NCBI GenBank assembly: GCA_025201345.1 | Contig: JAIXMG010000020.1 | Coordinates: forward strand, 186,001-250,000 | Length of the DNA stretch: 64,000 bases | Direction of reading: 5' to 3' | Source of the DNA: Thamnidium elegans | Taxonomy: Eukaryota; Mucoromycota; Mucoromycetes; Mucorales; Mucoraceae | Part shown: positions 22,700 to 35,655 of the stretch, piece after piece | How positions within the stretch are numbered: the first letter of the stretch is position 1 | Layout of the letters: each line of letters starts with the position of its first letter | Translations under genes and position numbers: made by a program | Notes under the pieces: generated by a model | Seen by the model: only the letters and a program-made list of their open reading frames with translations | The model's database searches: none | What the model was told of the DNA's origin: nothing

Positions 22700-23355
22700 G
22701 GTCATTTTTGGCCATTTTCGATCATTTTGGGGGTTAACCCCTTTTGTTTTTCGATTTTTTTTCACGGTATTTTTGAAATTACTCCGGATCTACTTCGCCT
22801 TAATTTGTAGAAAATTCAGTGAAGATAAATTACTCTTTTTGGCGCATTTAATCCATCAAAAAACGTATTTTTATAAAAAACACTGAACAAGTAATCAATG
22901 TTTAAAGACTTCTTTTTTCTTACTAAAATCCGAGTTAAGTGGAACTTAAAATAGCATTTTCTTTAAAGCGCGTTTTCTCGCTCATTTTTGATTGTAGCGC
23001 TTGTATTAATAAACAAACAATAAAGGGGTTTTAAAGATCTTCAATCGTTGTTATAATCAAAAACAGTGATAGAAAAATATATTTTACGTAATCACGTAAA
23101 CAAAAAAATTGGGAAAAATAGTAAGCCAAAAAACGCGTGTCATTTTTCCCAAAAAAAAAAGTTTTTTTAATTAATAATTACTCTTTCAATTTTTGAAGTA
23201 AAAGTTTTATTTAAAATGGATTAGATGCGGCTAAACAAGTAATTTACTATCATTGTTTTCTCCACAAAGAAGGGCAAACTGGATCCGGAGTAATCGTAAA
23301 AAAACCGTGATTTTTGGCTAAAAAACAAAAGGGGTTGACCCCAAAAATGAAAATT
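22700..23355. mobile_element. fold-back (MITE-like) inverted-repeat element, approximate limits
   Basis: Sequence at about 22728-22880 reappears, inverted and diverged, at about 23180-23352. Landmarks on the left are GGTTAACCCCTTTTG, TCACGGTATTTTTGAAATTA, CTCCGGATC, then TAAATTACT and GCGCATTTAATCCAT. The reverse complement of the right arm has GGTCAACCCCTTTTG, TCACGGTTTTTTTACGATTA, CTCCGGATC, then TAAATTACT and GCCGCATCTAATCCAT. Arms are about 150 bp, spacer about 300 bp, with no coding frame. This is the layout of a non-autonomous DNA transposon; the family is not known and the outer ends are not sharp. Confidence 0.7.
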
Positions 23356-24613
23356 GAAAAAAAAACAAAAAAGTACGTTTTTAATTTTTTTTATCGAAGA
23401 CGTATTCGAAACAACTATTTTGTATCATGCAATTTGGGCCCGAAGCGCGTTTTCTGTTTTTTAATAAACTAAAAATTATTCTTTATTATAGCTGGTAAAA
23501 TTAGCGGTAATTTGTGAGATGAGCGATTTTTAAACGGTGATATCTCAGTGAGCTTTTTTCTTTGTACGCCCTTTGTCGTACCTTTAAAGAAAAACTTTTT
23601 TTTGTACCATTATCGTTTTTGGGAAAAAAAGGTGGGTTTGAAAGAAAAATGGATGAACAGAAACTCATTTGCAGTTTATAAAATGCACACCGTCTTTTGT
23701 AAACAACATAAACCAAAAATGAAAGCTGCATGCATTTATCTGTCGCTCTCTCTTCTTTGTCTCGTTTTCCGATTGTTTTCTTTTTCTGTGTGTACAGCTG
23801 ATTAACGTTACAGAATATGCGAAGAATTAAAGAAAAAAAAAGCACTTCTTTTCTCTCTTTGTGAAAATTTAGTTGCTTTAGATTGATAATATATATATAT
23901 ATATACTACTCGAGACAATCATATTGAATACATATTAAATACTAGGTAGTTTATATTTTAAATTATCAGGTCATATTATTCAAAATACCGAATAACTCTA
24001 ATAACATGAAACTCACAATATAATAATCGCCGACGCATTTATTTTTGCGCTCCATAAAATTACTCTTTTCTATTCAAATGGTAAAAATAATATTATATTA
24101 TCGATTCCGTAGTCTACACAATAGCTTTATATAAATGTTTAATCTGTCTATAAAAAAAAACAAAAAAGTCGTAAACGATAATCGAAACTTTAAAGATAGA
24201 TCTAATGTCAATTAAATATTTGTATCACAAGATTGTGTTGAGTCACCACTTAAGCTAGTAACGCTATAGACAAGAAACGATTTATTAACAATCTTTCAGA
24301 TACAATCAAAATAAATGAAATATAGAGTAAAGTAACAAGGCATCATATAGAAGATAGGTCACATTTTTCTTCTTAAGGAGGAAGAGGGGGGGGGGAATAC
24401 AATAAAAAAAAAAGCAGATCTATAGAATGGAAAAAATAAAAAACAATAACAATAATAATAAACATGGTACCCCCAACCCCCATTTTATATTGTAGAAATT
24501 AACAATTTTAATATAAGGATTAAATGACAGTGATTGTAGAATAAGAATATTTCTTTGGTTAAATGGGAGGTATCAAAAGATTGCATCAGTATGAATATAT
24601 ATATATAGAAAAT
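23356..24613. other. intergenic between the fold-back element and casein kinase 1
   Basis: No convincing gene. A frame near 23548-23805 and its antisense are Phe/Lys-rich and look like chance frames in AT-rich DNA. A G11 run lies near 24388. Confidence 0.45.
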
Positions 24614-26339
24614 TTATAAACATGAACAAATGCCACAGGATATAGTAGAAAAGCATCTTGATATAAATCCTCGCTTTTGAGAAGAATTTATATCTTGTTG
24701 TTGTTGTTGTAGTAATAAAGGATGAGAAGAGTCCATGGTACGGTAATTAGCGATAGCCGCATCACTCAACATTGGTTGAGCAGATCTATACATATTTTGT
24801 TGATTGGTGTATCTTTTATTCGATAAGCGACGTTGATGATGTTGTTGCTGCTGTTGTTGTTGATGTTTAGAACTGTTGGTTGTATTTTGTCTGGATGGTC
24901 TATCACTTGCAACCGCATTATTGAATGCGGCAACTGCACCGTGTCTGTTGGGGTTACGGTAAAAATTGGAACGATACTATTATATAGTAAGTACCTTTTA
25001 TCTCATACATATAATAATAATAACTTACTTCCCAACCCTTTCCATCATTCAAAAGCATCCAGTCGTAAATACCATCATCAGTTTCTCCCATGGAATTAAG
25101 AACTTTATCAAACAAATCTTTCATATATTCATAATCGGGGTTTTCGTCAAAATCAAGTTTACGAGCGTAATGTAAGTAACGTCCAAATCCTTCTATTTAG
25201 TTTTAATGTTAACACATTTATAAAAAAAAAAGAGTGAGTTTGTACCTGGAAATCCTTCGCATAAATCTTTAACGGTGGTCGTTTGTTTTTTATCACCAAT
25301 TCTTTCATATTTTTGTTTATTTGTTGCAGCTTTTAATCCTTGCCATGGTAAAGAACCTCTTAAAAAGTACATGAATACATGACCTAACGATTCTAAATCA
25401 TCACGTCGAGATTGTTCTAAATGATAAAAAATAAGTAAATGCAAAAAAAAAAAAGATACATAAAATATTACCTCTTCCTAAATGAGTATTAATACTCATA
25501 TAACGAGCAGTCCCAGATAAACTCTTTCTTTCACGGTAAGGAATATGTTGCTTTGTCTTTGGATCGCGATATAATTTAGCCATACCAAAATCAATTAAAT
25601 AAATGGTGTTGGCATATTTTGTATTTGGGCGCCCAATTAAAAAATTATCCGGTTTAATATCACGATAAATGAGGTTACGTTCATGGATCGATTGCACACG
25701 AGTAATCTTTTTTTTTTTTGAAAAATAAAATAAAATAACAATTGTTTAAAAAATCATGTTCCTTTTTTTTTTTTTTTTTCTGTCTATTTACCATTTGCTT
25801 GGCAAGCATAGCAACTGTTTTAATCGAAAATTTACGAGAGCACATATCAAACAAGTCTTCTAGACTTGGACCAAGAATATCAATAACTAGTATACTATGA
25901 AGTCCTTCTTGACCAAAGTAATATGCTGTAGGTATACCACCTTTTTGTTGTTGTTGATTTTAGTTTTTTTAAATATATAATAAAAAATATCAAGAAAACA
26001 AATACTTTACTAATTCCTGCTAATACTTTGTATGTTCTATATTCATCTCTTAATTGAGGTGCATCTGACTTTCGAGATTCAAATTTAATAGCAACTTGCT
26101 GATTATTCATTAGATTAATTCCTACAGGATTTACAATTTACTTATCCTTTCTATATATATAAAAGATACAAAAAAACTCCCTCCTCATTTTTTATTTTTT
26201 TATTTTCTTTACCTTCATAAATAATACCAAAACTTCCCTCACCAATTTTTCTACCAACTTTATAGTGTACACCAACAACATTAGACGAAGAAACAGAATT
26301 TGAGGAACTAGTACGTGTTTGACGATGATGACCCGCCAT
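24614..26339 (-). CDS. casein kinase 1, YCK type (membrane-anchored)
   Basis: Seven exons (26213-26339, 26011-26121, 25792-25940, 25472-25706, 25246-25416, 25029-25192, 24614-24976) give 439 residues. The kinase domain begins [22 protein letters not shown] and includes [22 protein letters not shown] and [10 protein letters not shown]. The CK1 signature [16 protein letters not shown] follows, then [21 protein letters not shown]. Order and wording are close to yeast Yck1/Yck2. The tail is Gln/His/Ser-rich and ends in a cysteine cluster, [14 protein letters not shown], as expected for palmitoylated plasma-membrane or vacuolar CK1 proteins. The family acts in nutrient signalling, endocytosis and morphogenesis. 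The acceptor before exon 4 is embedded in a purine-rich strand (AAAAAG) but frame continuity is clear. Confidence 0.94.
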
Positions 26340-27277
26340 TTTTTTATTATTGTTAAATTAAAGGTTGGCGAACGTGTAACAAGATAGAACTTTTTTTTTG
26401 TACAAGCAGAATATTTATTTTTAAGGAGAAAAGAAAGAAAAAGGCAAGTTTTTTTTTTTTTTTTTTTCCCTTTTGAATAAAAAAAACCAAGATGCTGTAC
26501 CAGTGTTTCTACTTTAAATCCAGACACCTTTTTTTTTGTTTTTCAGATGAAATAAAATTGAACTACAGACGAACGTTAAAAAAGGGAGGGAAGCGTGTTC
26601 TGTCAATATATATGCTCATTTTTTCTCTAGTTGTTGCTAAGATACGAAGCTTTTTTTTTAGTTGTTAAGACACTAATTTTTTTGTAAAAACACTTTTGTG
26701 TAACTGGCATGGATTCATTGATCCATTCATAACCTGTTTCTACACAATGACTTCCCCACCAGAAAAACAAAACAAAACAAAAAAAAACTGTCAATTCGTA
26801 TCACTGAGTAGTGTCCAAAATTTTTTATAGATGTCAAATTAGACAACTATTATACACGTAAAAGAAAAGAGGGTGTAAATGATTTTCTTTGTATCGAGTA
26901 TTAGCTGGGAGATTCTCATAGGATTGTAGATCGTAAAGTATCTACACAATACCTATATATGACTAGAACCTAGGTATTAGAAAATAATATTACTAGAAAT
27001 GGATATCGCCCACTTATTCCTGCAATAAATGCAGATCCTTTCTCATTCTTGGATCCCCTCCTCCCCATGTCGGAGGTATATTATCCCGTGTAATGGGCCT
27101 ACGTTATTAGTCTGCATGATTTTTATATATGAGAGAAAAAAATTGCTGTTTTATTGGGGGGTGTTGCACTTTATAAAAAAAAGCAACTTCAAAAATTTTA
27201 AAATGTAGAAAAAAAAGTTTTCTAGTGTACGACGAATTGTATATGTATATATAAATAAAAAAAGAAAAAAGAGTGTA
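26340..27277. other. intergenic: casein kinase 1 promoter and 3' flank of RPC1
   Basis: About 940 bp of AT-rich DNA with no supported gene or repeat. Confidence 0.5.
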
Positions 27278-30200
27278 TTAAATATCGAAAAGAAGAGGTC
27301 TTGCGGAAGGAATAGAAGCTTTCATTGATTTTTGAATCAATTTGAATAAACCAGTACCAATAGACATTGGAATACCCTGACAACAGCAAAAAAAAATATA
27401 TATATTAATTTCAAATAGAAAAATAAAAAAAAACAAAAACTCTTACCATAATAATTTGTTCAGATACACCAACAATTGCATCCTTTTTACTGTATAGCGC
27501 TGCTTCAAACAAATGATCGGTTGTCTTTTCGAATGAAGCAATACTAAGAACACTGTCCTTCATCTTGGAAATACCGAAACGAGTAATGCCCAATACTTCA
27601 CCCTTACTAGTCATAATATCTCCTAGTAAGAATACGTGACGATGATCGATTGTCATACCGTGAGAAGACATGACATTTGTAAGTTCGTTAATAATTGTGT
27701 TTCTAAAGAAAAAGTTAACGAACGTTTTTAAGTCCACAGGATATACAAAATGCTTACCTTGCAGCCTCAATACCCAGTACTTGAGCAACTTCCATAATAT
27801 GATTGGAAGTAGTTTCACTACCAATAATACCATCTGTAGTCATAACTTCAAGTAAACCATAACCTTCTACCAACAATTGTTTTGCACCCTTTCCACCTTC
27901 CTTTTCACTAATAACAGCACGAACGACAGATGGTAAACCTGTAATGACCACATTTGAAATAACACGTTTAAGAGCTTGCAAACTATAATACATGGATTCA
28001 TCTTGCTTAGCATGAACATAGACACGAATGATATCAGGTCTACTTGTTTGAACATCCAATTGACCCATTTTCAACTTGGTAGCAGTCTTGATAGCATGAG
28101 CAATTTGATGAAGGTTAGTTTCTAATTGAAGACGATTGATAGCGTCTAAATCAATACGTAATAAGATATAAGCCTCATTAGGCTCATATACTTCTTCCAT
28201 ATACATGGCAATATCACCAAGTGTGGTCTTTTCAATACGACCCTTTACAACACGAGCAGATCTTACATCTCTATTGAAATGAAGTTCACACTTGATAATA
28301 GGGGTAGAAATAACCTTGGCAGCGTTAATAATTTCCTTAATACGAGGTACACCAAGAGTAATATTCATACTAGCAACACCAGCAAAATGGAAAGTCTTCA
28401 ATGTCATTTGAGTACCAGGTTCACCAATAGATTGAGCACCAATAGCACCAACAGCAGTACCGGGTTCAATTTTAGCCTTGAGATATTTGGAAATACAAAC
28501 AGCAAGGAATTCACGTAATTGACGCTCAGTAATAACAAACAAGTTACGAACAACATGCTTAATAACTTCATCCTCATCTTCATCAATATCAATATCCATA
28601 TAATCTTCATCAGGGATAGCCAAACCAGATTGCAAACCATGTAACTTTCTAATGGAAGCCAACTTACCAGCCATCTTTTCCGAAACAAACTTAAGGACGA
28701 TATCGATAAATGTTTGCATACAATTCTTTGTCCATACATCTCTCTTTACTTCCTCTTGGGCAATAATGTTAATCTCCCAAGGTAAAAGTCCTCTATCTTG
28801 TTTAGGAGGTGTAGTTAACTTAACGTGTCTTAAATTACGATCAAATTCAACAGGAATACCATCACCTTCAATTGTCATAGGATCCAAACCATCAGCACCA
28901 TAACAGAATTGAAGCATAGCACCTTCAGAATTACGAACAGAAAGATCATAATGAGCAGTTAAATCCTCAAAGGCCTTCATCAAACGTCTAGCCATATAAC
29001 CGGTTTCAGCAGTTTTAACAGCAGTATCAACCAAACCTTCACGACCTGAAATTGCGTGAAAGAGAAACTCAGTGGGACTAAGACCAGTATAGAAACTGTT
29101 TCTAACGAAACCCTTGGCAGGAGGAGTTTTGGAATGTTTCAAGAAATGAGGCAAAGTACGATCTTGGAAACCATTAGGAATACGACTACCACTAATAATT
29201 TGTTGACCAACACAAGCAACCATTTGAGATACGTTAATCTGAGAACCTTTGGAACCACAACGGGCCATAATACTAGGAGAGTTGTACATGTTCAATTCGT
29301 CCATACAGACCTTACCAAGATCACCACGAACAGCAGATAAAATACCAGAGACAAGCGATTCCATAGTTTCTTCTTCGTTACAACCAGCCATGGTTTCTAA
29401 AGAGCCAGCATTATATTGAGAAATGACGTTGTCACACTTGGCATAAGCAGTTGTAACTTCCTCGTATTTAATTCTACTTAAACGTTCACCAGGAGTCACA
29501 TCACTGATACCAATAGAGAAACCACGATTAGCTAACCAACGGGCACAGAGTTTAGCTAAACGATTCATACACTTGGCAGCTTCAATTGGTCCATAATCAC
29601 GCAAAATAACATAGAAACATGAATTCTTGTTACCATCACCAACAACAGCTTTATCGACAAGACCACACATGATCTCACTGTTTTGAACGACCAACCAACC
29701 ATCATTAGGACACAAGTCAGGGATACGGCCGTCCTCTTTAATATAAGACTTTGTTTTCGCTTCCACATTTAACAATACCTTACTATCCTTGTTGGGTCTA
29801 AACAAAACGTTAAATACTTGTTTACCAGTCCATAAACGTTGAGGTTTCCAAATAACAGGAGGAGGAAGATCAATCATCATTTCAGCGTCACCCATCATAG
29901 AACACGTTTGAGTAAATTCACCACGGGTATAGAATGTATCTTTATGAGATAACAGGTAAGAGGCAGTAATGAAATCTTGAGTGGCAGCAATAAGTGGTTC
30001 ACCGTTACGAGGAGTAACCAAATTGTTTTTAACACCCATCAATTCAATAGCTTCAGCCTTTGCTTCTTGAGTTTGAGGTAAATGCATATTCATTTCATCA
30101 CCATCAAAATCAGCATTGTAAGGAGAACATACACACTCATTGAAACGGAAAGTTCTCCAGGGCATAACTTTAGCAAAATGTGCCATAATAGAAAGTCTGT

Positions 30201-31763
30201 GAAGGGAAGGTTGACGATTGAACAAGACAACATCGTTATCAGATAAATGACGTTCTACTAAATCACCAATTTGTAAATCAGCAGCAATATCCTCTCTGTT
30301 ACCAAACTTTAAGAATTTTTTGAAACCATTGGAACCTTGAACGAAATTAGCACCAGGATGAACAAATGGACCGTTAATAACGTTTTGACGTAACTTATGA
30401 ATGTTGTGTCGATTAACACGTTCAGGGAAAGTAAGTACTTTAGCAACACGTTCAGGTACAGCGACTTGATCAATACGCATATTGGGATCAGGAGAGATAA
30501 CAGTACGACCAGAGAAATCAACACGCTTACCACTCAAGTTACCTCTGAAACGACCTTGCTTACCCTTTAAACGTTGACAGAGACCACGACTGGGTTTACC
30601 TGAATTAGCATTGGGTACACCAGGAAGTTCACTGTTAATATACATGGCAGCAGCTAATTGTAAAAATTCCCATTGTTCCATTAAATTCATCACAGTGACA
30701 CCTCTTTCTAAACCAGCACGAATAATAGCATTTGTAAAGATAATTTCAGTTAGTTTTGCAGTAAGATCATCTTCATTACTACTGTTATCATCTTGAAGAA
30801 CAGAAGGACGTACACAAGAAGGAGGAACAGGAAGGTATTGCCAAATATACCATTCAGGTCTACCATGTTCTTCACTTAAACCTAATAATTCACAATCTTC
30901 AGGTGTAATACGTTGAAATAATCTCAAAACACGAAGTGGATTTAAATCATCTTGGGCTTTACTGATATGAGGTTTAATTTCAGGCATAGATGCAGCAGCA
31001 GCTTCAAATGTCTTTCTAAATTGTTCAGCTTCGGCATCAACTCTCTTTAAACGATATTTATCATGAGTGATCTTCATGGGTCCAACTTTCTTTACAACAC
31101 CATTTACTGCGTTACAATGAGGACAGTAGGTAACTTTTTTACATCTGTCGTTGACTTGTTTAATAATTCGATTACGTTGTAAGTTATCTAAACCAGGTGC
31201 TCTCAATCTTCTTAAAAATGTACGGCGATCGGTTTCTTCCAGCATGACACGACTACAAGTCTATACATATTTATCATAAGTACACATATCGTATCATAAC
31301 ATATCAATACAACTTACTTTACAAATCTCTTGTAAAATATTAATGACAGGTCTAAAATAACCAATATGGAAAATAGGTAAAACTAACTTGAGATAACCCC
31401 AATGACCTGCACATTCTTGCATTTTTTGACCACAGGTGTCACAAACACTGTCTTTCATGGTTGTACCCTATTTTTTTTATTAATTTAGTTTAAGATTGTA
31501 TATACATATATGAAATATATCTTACCAGTCTTAAATCCAATACACCACCCTTGATAGGTGTACGACTCTCTGGCATGTAAAGATCTCTCTGTGTAATTTC
31601 AAATTCAGCAATCTTGACCATGTTTTGAGGTGACAAAACACCAAATTGAATGTACCGACTAAATTGACAACAAGAGTTTTTGTTTAGTAAAATCAATGCA
31701 AGTTATAAATTGTTTGTTCATTTACATTTTTTTCGGTGTATTATCAATAACTTGTTCTTTCAT
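27278..31763 (-). CDS. RPC1: DNA-directed RNA polymerase III largest subunit
   Basis: Six exons (31726-31763, 31526-31658, 31318-31467, 27758-31260, 27447-27702, 27278-27376) give about 1392 residues, as expected for the family (yeast Rpc160 1460, human 1390). The short first exon [13 protein letters not shown] joins [10 protein letters not shown], the usual Pol III start. The N-terminal zinc site [16 protein letters not shown] is present. The active-site NADFDGD with three metal-binding Asp lies at residues about 489-495. The bridge-helix and trigger-loop region ([20 protein letters not shown]) and a C-terminal IGTGLFKLI are intact. It makes tRNA, 5S rRNA and U6 in the nucleus. The alternative, Pol II or Pol I, is excluded by lack of a CTD and by the Pol III-like [16 protein letters not shown] segment. 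Confidence 0.95.
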
Positions 31764-33518
31764 TTTATTAATTGTTGAAGGTTGTAACTTTTTTTTTTTT
31801 TTTTTTAAAATTCAAATGGTAGAAAAAGACAATTATATAATTGTTTTTTTAAAAAAAAAGTAGAAAAAAATAGCACCCTTATTCTATGTTCTCTTTCTTT
31901 TTTTTTCGAACTCCAGAAAGTTTCTTTTTACAAGTAAAAAAAAAAAAGACACCTCTTTTGTGGTGTTAAATAAACTTTTTTTTTTTCAAAAGGGAAAGGG
32001 AAAAAAAATTACATTGTGACGATTGTAAAAAAGCAGTCCTACCAGTGTTTTTTTTGGTGTCATGCAGTTCTGTGTCAACTGTAATTGAAGTTGCACAGAA
32101 TGAATATATGATATGTTTAGAAAATTGTAGCAGAAGAACGGTAGGAAGCTCATATATTACGTACAGACACAGTTAGAAGAATCTCGAAACAATGGTATAA
32201 TAGTCTATCAGTTTCAATATTTGCTATAAAATTATGAAGAAAGCTGTAGAAGAATCTCGAAATAATGGTCAGTTTTTATTACATTGTTTATTAACCTTTT
32301 AAAAAGTATTAGGAGTTATATTTGACGTTACCATAAAAATATATTCTATGTTTTCCCTCGTAACTTCATCGTATAGGTCGACTTGTTAAATCGATCCGAA
32401 GAGGATAATTCTGCACCCTCACTTAGTATATATTTTCAAACGTAAAACGCGAAGTAATAAATATGCAGCATTTAAACGAAATTCTGATAAAGGGGAAGTA
32501 CAAGGGAATGGATCATAAGCCTCTCTAGTTCTAATTCGATAATCTTGCACTTTCTTTACTTATGTCTTCTTTATTTTTCCTCTTGGTATTATGTAACTAT
32601 AAACATATGACCGATTTTTTTTTTGCGCAATCGTAACGTCAGTGTTACTTTTTTATTAGTAAGGGCCTCAGCCTCGTAAATACACATTTGGAATTACGCT
32701 ATTTAATGCTTCATAGCTACGAATAACTTATACGTATTAAGGTAAATTTATCGATCTACTAACGCAGAAGTGCCAGAAAACAACTACATACTATCTATAT
32801 GCCCTCATTCTTCAATTAAAATCTAGTTACTTATTAATTTCTTTCTATTAACTGTAAAGTAATTTGTATAATTAAAGGACGCTTGAGCTCCCCGTATTCT
32901 TTGAGGAAGTTAAACTGTGCCACTAAAATTTACTTCGTCGATTCAAGCAAACGTTTTTTTTTTCGAAAGATGTTGCTAGGTCTAACACAAGTAGTATTAT
33001 TATAATGTAGAAATAAAGAATAAAAAAGCCGAAAATAAAGATTGTAATAAATGATATTTTTTCTTTATATATACATATAGACTATTTGGAGCGTTACACC
33101 TATTTGTTTGTTTTCTTATCAGAAAAGGGATAGATTTTTTTCGTCTTGCCCTTTTTTTTTTTAAAGATGATGAATGTTTAATAGTTACCTATTGATGGTA
33201 TGATACAGAAAGAGCAGTCTCTACTTAGAACAGTTCAAGCGGTTTAATCGGGTATCTTGCTTTCCTAGGACTTACTACTGTAAATAAAGTGAGGCGATTA
33301 AACCTAGTTTTGTATTCACAGCTGTTCTATATTCTAACTAAACTAACTTTTTTGTATTTCTGTGAACTATTTATAAAATGACGTATTTTTTAGATTTTAA
33401 CGACAAAAGATAAACAGTTTGGATATATGTTACACTACTAACACACTAGTTCAATATAAAAAGTTGATTTGATTCTTAAAAATGGCGCTTTTTCTCTCTT
33501 TCTTGAATAGAATATTAC
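31764..33518. other. intergenic: RPC1 promoter and kelch gene A upstream region
   Basis: No supported gene. The right part (about 32640-33510) shares scattered blocks with the upstream regions of kelch genes B and C, such as the CCTCAGCCT-CG-AATACACATTT phrase near 32669. It therefore belongs to the duplicated unit. Confidence 0.5.
33454..33460 (+). promoter_or_regulatory. TATA-like box of kelch gene A
   Basis: ATATAAAAAGTTGATTTG lies about 65 bp before the ATG and is conserved at the same place upstream of gene B (TATAAAAGTTGATTCG) and, less well, gene C (TATAAATATGGATTAGG). Conservation among paralogs in otherwise diverged DNA supports a promoter element. Confidence 0.5.
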
Positions 33519-35655
33519 ATGCATCTATTTTTTATATTTATATTTTTACTTTTCAAAGTTTTGAGTTATTCGCTTGCTCAAGTTCCTGGTAGATTTGACG
33601 CATGTAAGATACGAGTATACTTCATTCAATTGAGCTTGTAAACGAGTATTTTATTTAATAATTACATAGCATGCGGTTACTTGTCACAAAAAATATACTG
33701 CTTTGGCGGTTCAACAGGTTCAGATATAGACTCTGTTCTAGACTCTAATCTTATGTACCTTGATATCGTCTACGGTAGCGGAAACTCAACAGAGGAGCTA
33801 GCAACTAGATGGACCACTATTACAGCAAACACAAATGGCGTCAATAACATACAGTCCAGACGTAATCCGCAATCAATGGTACTTCCAGACGGCAAAACTA
33901 TGCTTTTAAGCGGTGGCTGGAATTCAGACAAGTCCGGTTTAGTTTCACAAACAATTGCGTATAATGCAGATAACAACTCCTGGTCTGCTTACCCTAGTTA
34001 TACAGAACCACCATTTGGAGTCAGGCAAATGTGAGAAGAATATTTAAACAGATATTTATATAAATTAAAGATTATTTACTTTTTTTCCCTCTTTTAACAA
34101 TAGTTATTATGCTTCGTCCGCATATGTCCCAGAATATGGTGTTGGGTTTTACGGAGGTTACGAAATGTAAATCTACGGTATTTGTATGTTTTCCAATTCT
34201 GTTAGACTAATATAGTTTTTTTATATCAAAACCTATATAGTAGGATAAATCAAAGCTGGACATACAAAGGACAAAACATGAGCCGATATAATAGAAACGG
34301 TAGTCTTAGATATATTGGGTATACAAGTTTGACATTTTTCGACATTAGAAAAAATATTGACGTAAGTCCATAGCTTATTTGATTGTTCTATCTCAAAGCC
34401 TAATCTACTTGTTTTTTATAGCCTTGGTTTGTGTTCCCTACTCAAAATAATTTGCCTGAAGTTTTTCCTAGATCTCAAACATCAGTTTTTGATACTTTAA
34501 GTAACAGAATATTTTTCTTTGGCGGTAAGTACCGTAATTCTTCAGCAGGGGAATCTTTCCATTATTCGTTTGAAAACTCTGTTACATTTAATGTTATATC
34601 CGGTACCTGGGATTCGCAAATTTTAAGTGGAATTCCTCCCAGTGGAAGAATAGGCCACACAACTACGTTATGTAAAATTATTTAGCGATTACAGAAATTC
34701 AAAAACTGTTAATTATTAACTATTTATTCCTACAGTATCATCTACTAACAGAGATGTTCTGTTGTACGGAGGAGAAAACAGCTTAAATGACGACAAACGT
34801 AAACAATTTATTTATATAATTTGATGGACAATAATTTATATTTTATTATCATTATTATTATAGCATCCCTTGACTACCTTTTTACGATAAACCTTGATTC
34901 TTATAAATGGGAACAACAAGGTATTCCGAACTCAGAAGAATTAGATTTGACTCGTAGCCGACATTCAGGTAAAATATTTACTCAAATATTTGTGCTGTAC
35001 TAATATCATATTTTTCTATTAAGCCGTTCCTGTATACAACGACACACTATTTATTGTTTTCGGAAGAGGTGTGTCTGGAATAGCAATATCCTCGATGGTA
35101 ATATTGAATGTAACAGTACCCTCAAATATTTCTTACTTAAGTGCTTATGTTGATCCTAACGGAGTAGCACGCCCGATTAATAGTCCTGGATTAAGTTCAG
35201 GAGCTACAGCTGGTATCGCTGTTGGCGCTGTAGCTGGAGTGAGTATAGTTTGCATTTTTTTTCTTTAAACGATGCTGGTTAACCATATAATGTAGGGTTT
35301 GATAATTATCACTGCTCTTTTTTGTTTATGGAAGAAGAACAAAAATAAGAAAAAGAAGAAAGAACTAGAAGAATCGAAAAGACAAAACGAAAGAATTGAA
35401 ACACCTGAAATGGAAGTAAATTGGGAAGCGATTGATCGAAAATTTGCAACTAATCCAGCTACCAATCTTGCGTTTACTCCTCGATCGGTAGATGACGAAA
35501 CGACTGTGGCAGATAACAGATCAGAACCGTATACACACCCAGTGCTAGTACCACAAGGTTTAAACCTTCAACGTCCAAATGCTATCGAGGATAATGTCAA
35601 GAGTACCCTTCACGCCCATCCAATAGTTTTACAGAAACCAGATGGTAGTCTTTAA
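33519..35655 (+). CDS. kelch-propeller type I membrane protein, copy A
   Basis: Nine exons (33519-33603, 33670-34030, 34104-34166, 34241-34361, 34422-34671, 34736-34798, 34864-34968, 35024-35238, 35296-35655) give 540 residues. The ATG chosen opens a signal peptide (MHLFFIFIFLLFKVLSYSLA), not the upstream ATG at 33482, whose frame stops. The ectodomain has about six kelch-like blades: KIYCFGGS, TMLLSGGW, GVGFYGGYE, RIFFFGGKYR, DVLLYGGEN and TLFIVFGRG. A Gly/Ala-rich helix, GIAVGAVAG-GLIIITALFCLW (about residues 408-433), crosses the membrane and is followed by a Lys-rich stop-transfer and a ~100-residue cytoplasmic tail. Ligand unknown; a surface receptor or adhesion role is inference. Exon structure is identical in copies B and C. 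Confidence 0.85.

Noticed and set aside
23501..23845. Overlapping frames on both strands rich in Phe, Lys and Ser
   Set aside because: No motif, no splice support, AT-driven composition; likely chance frames.
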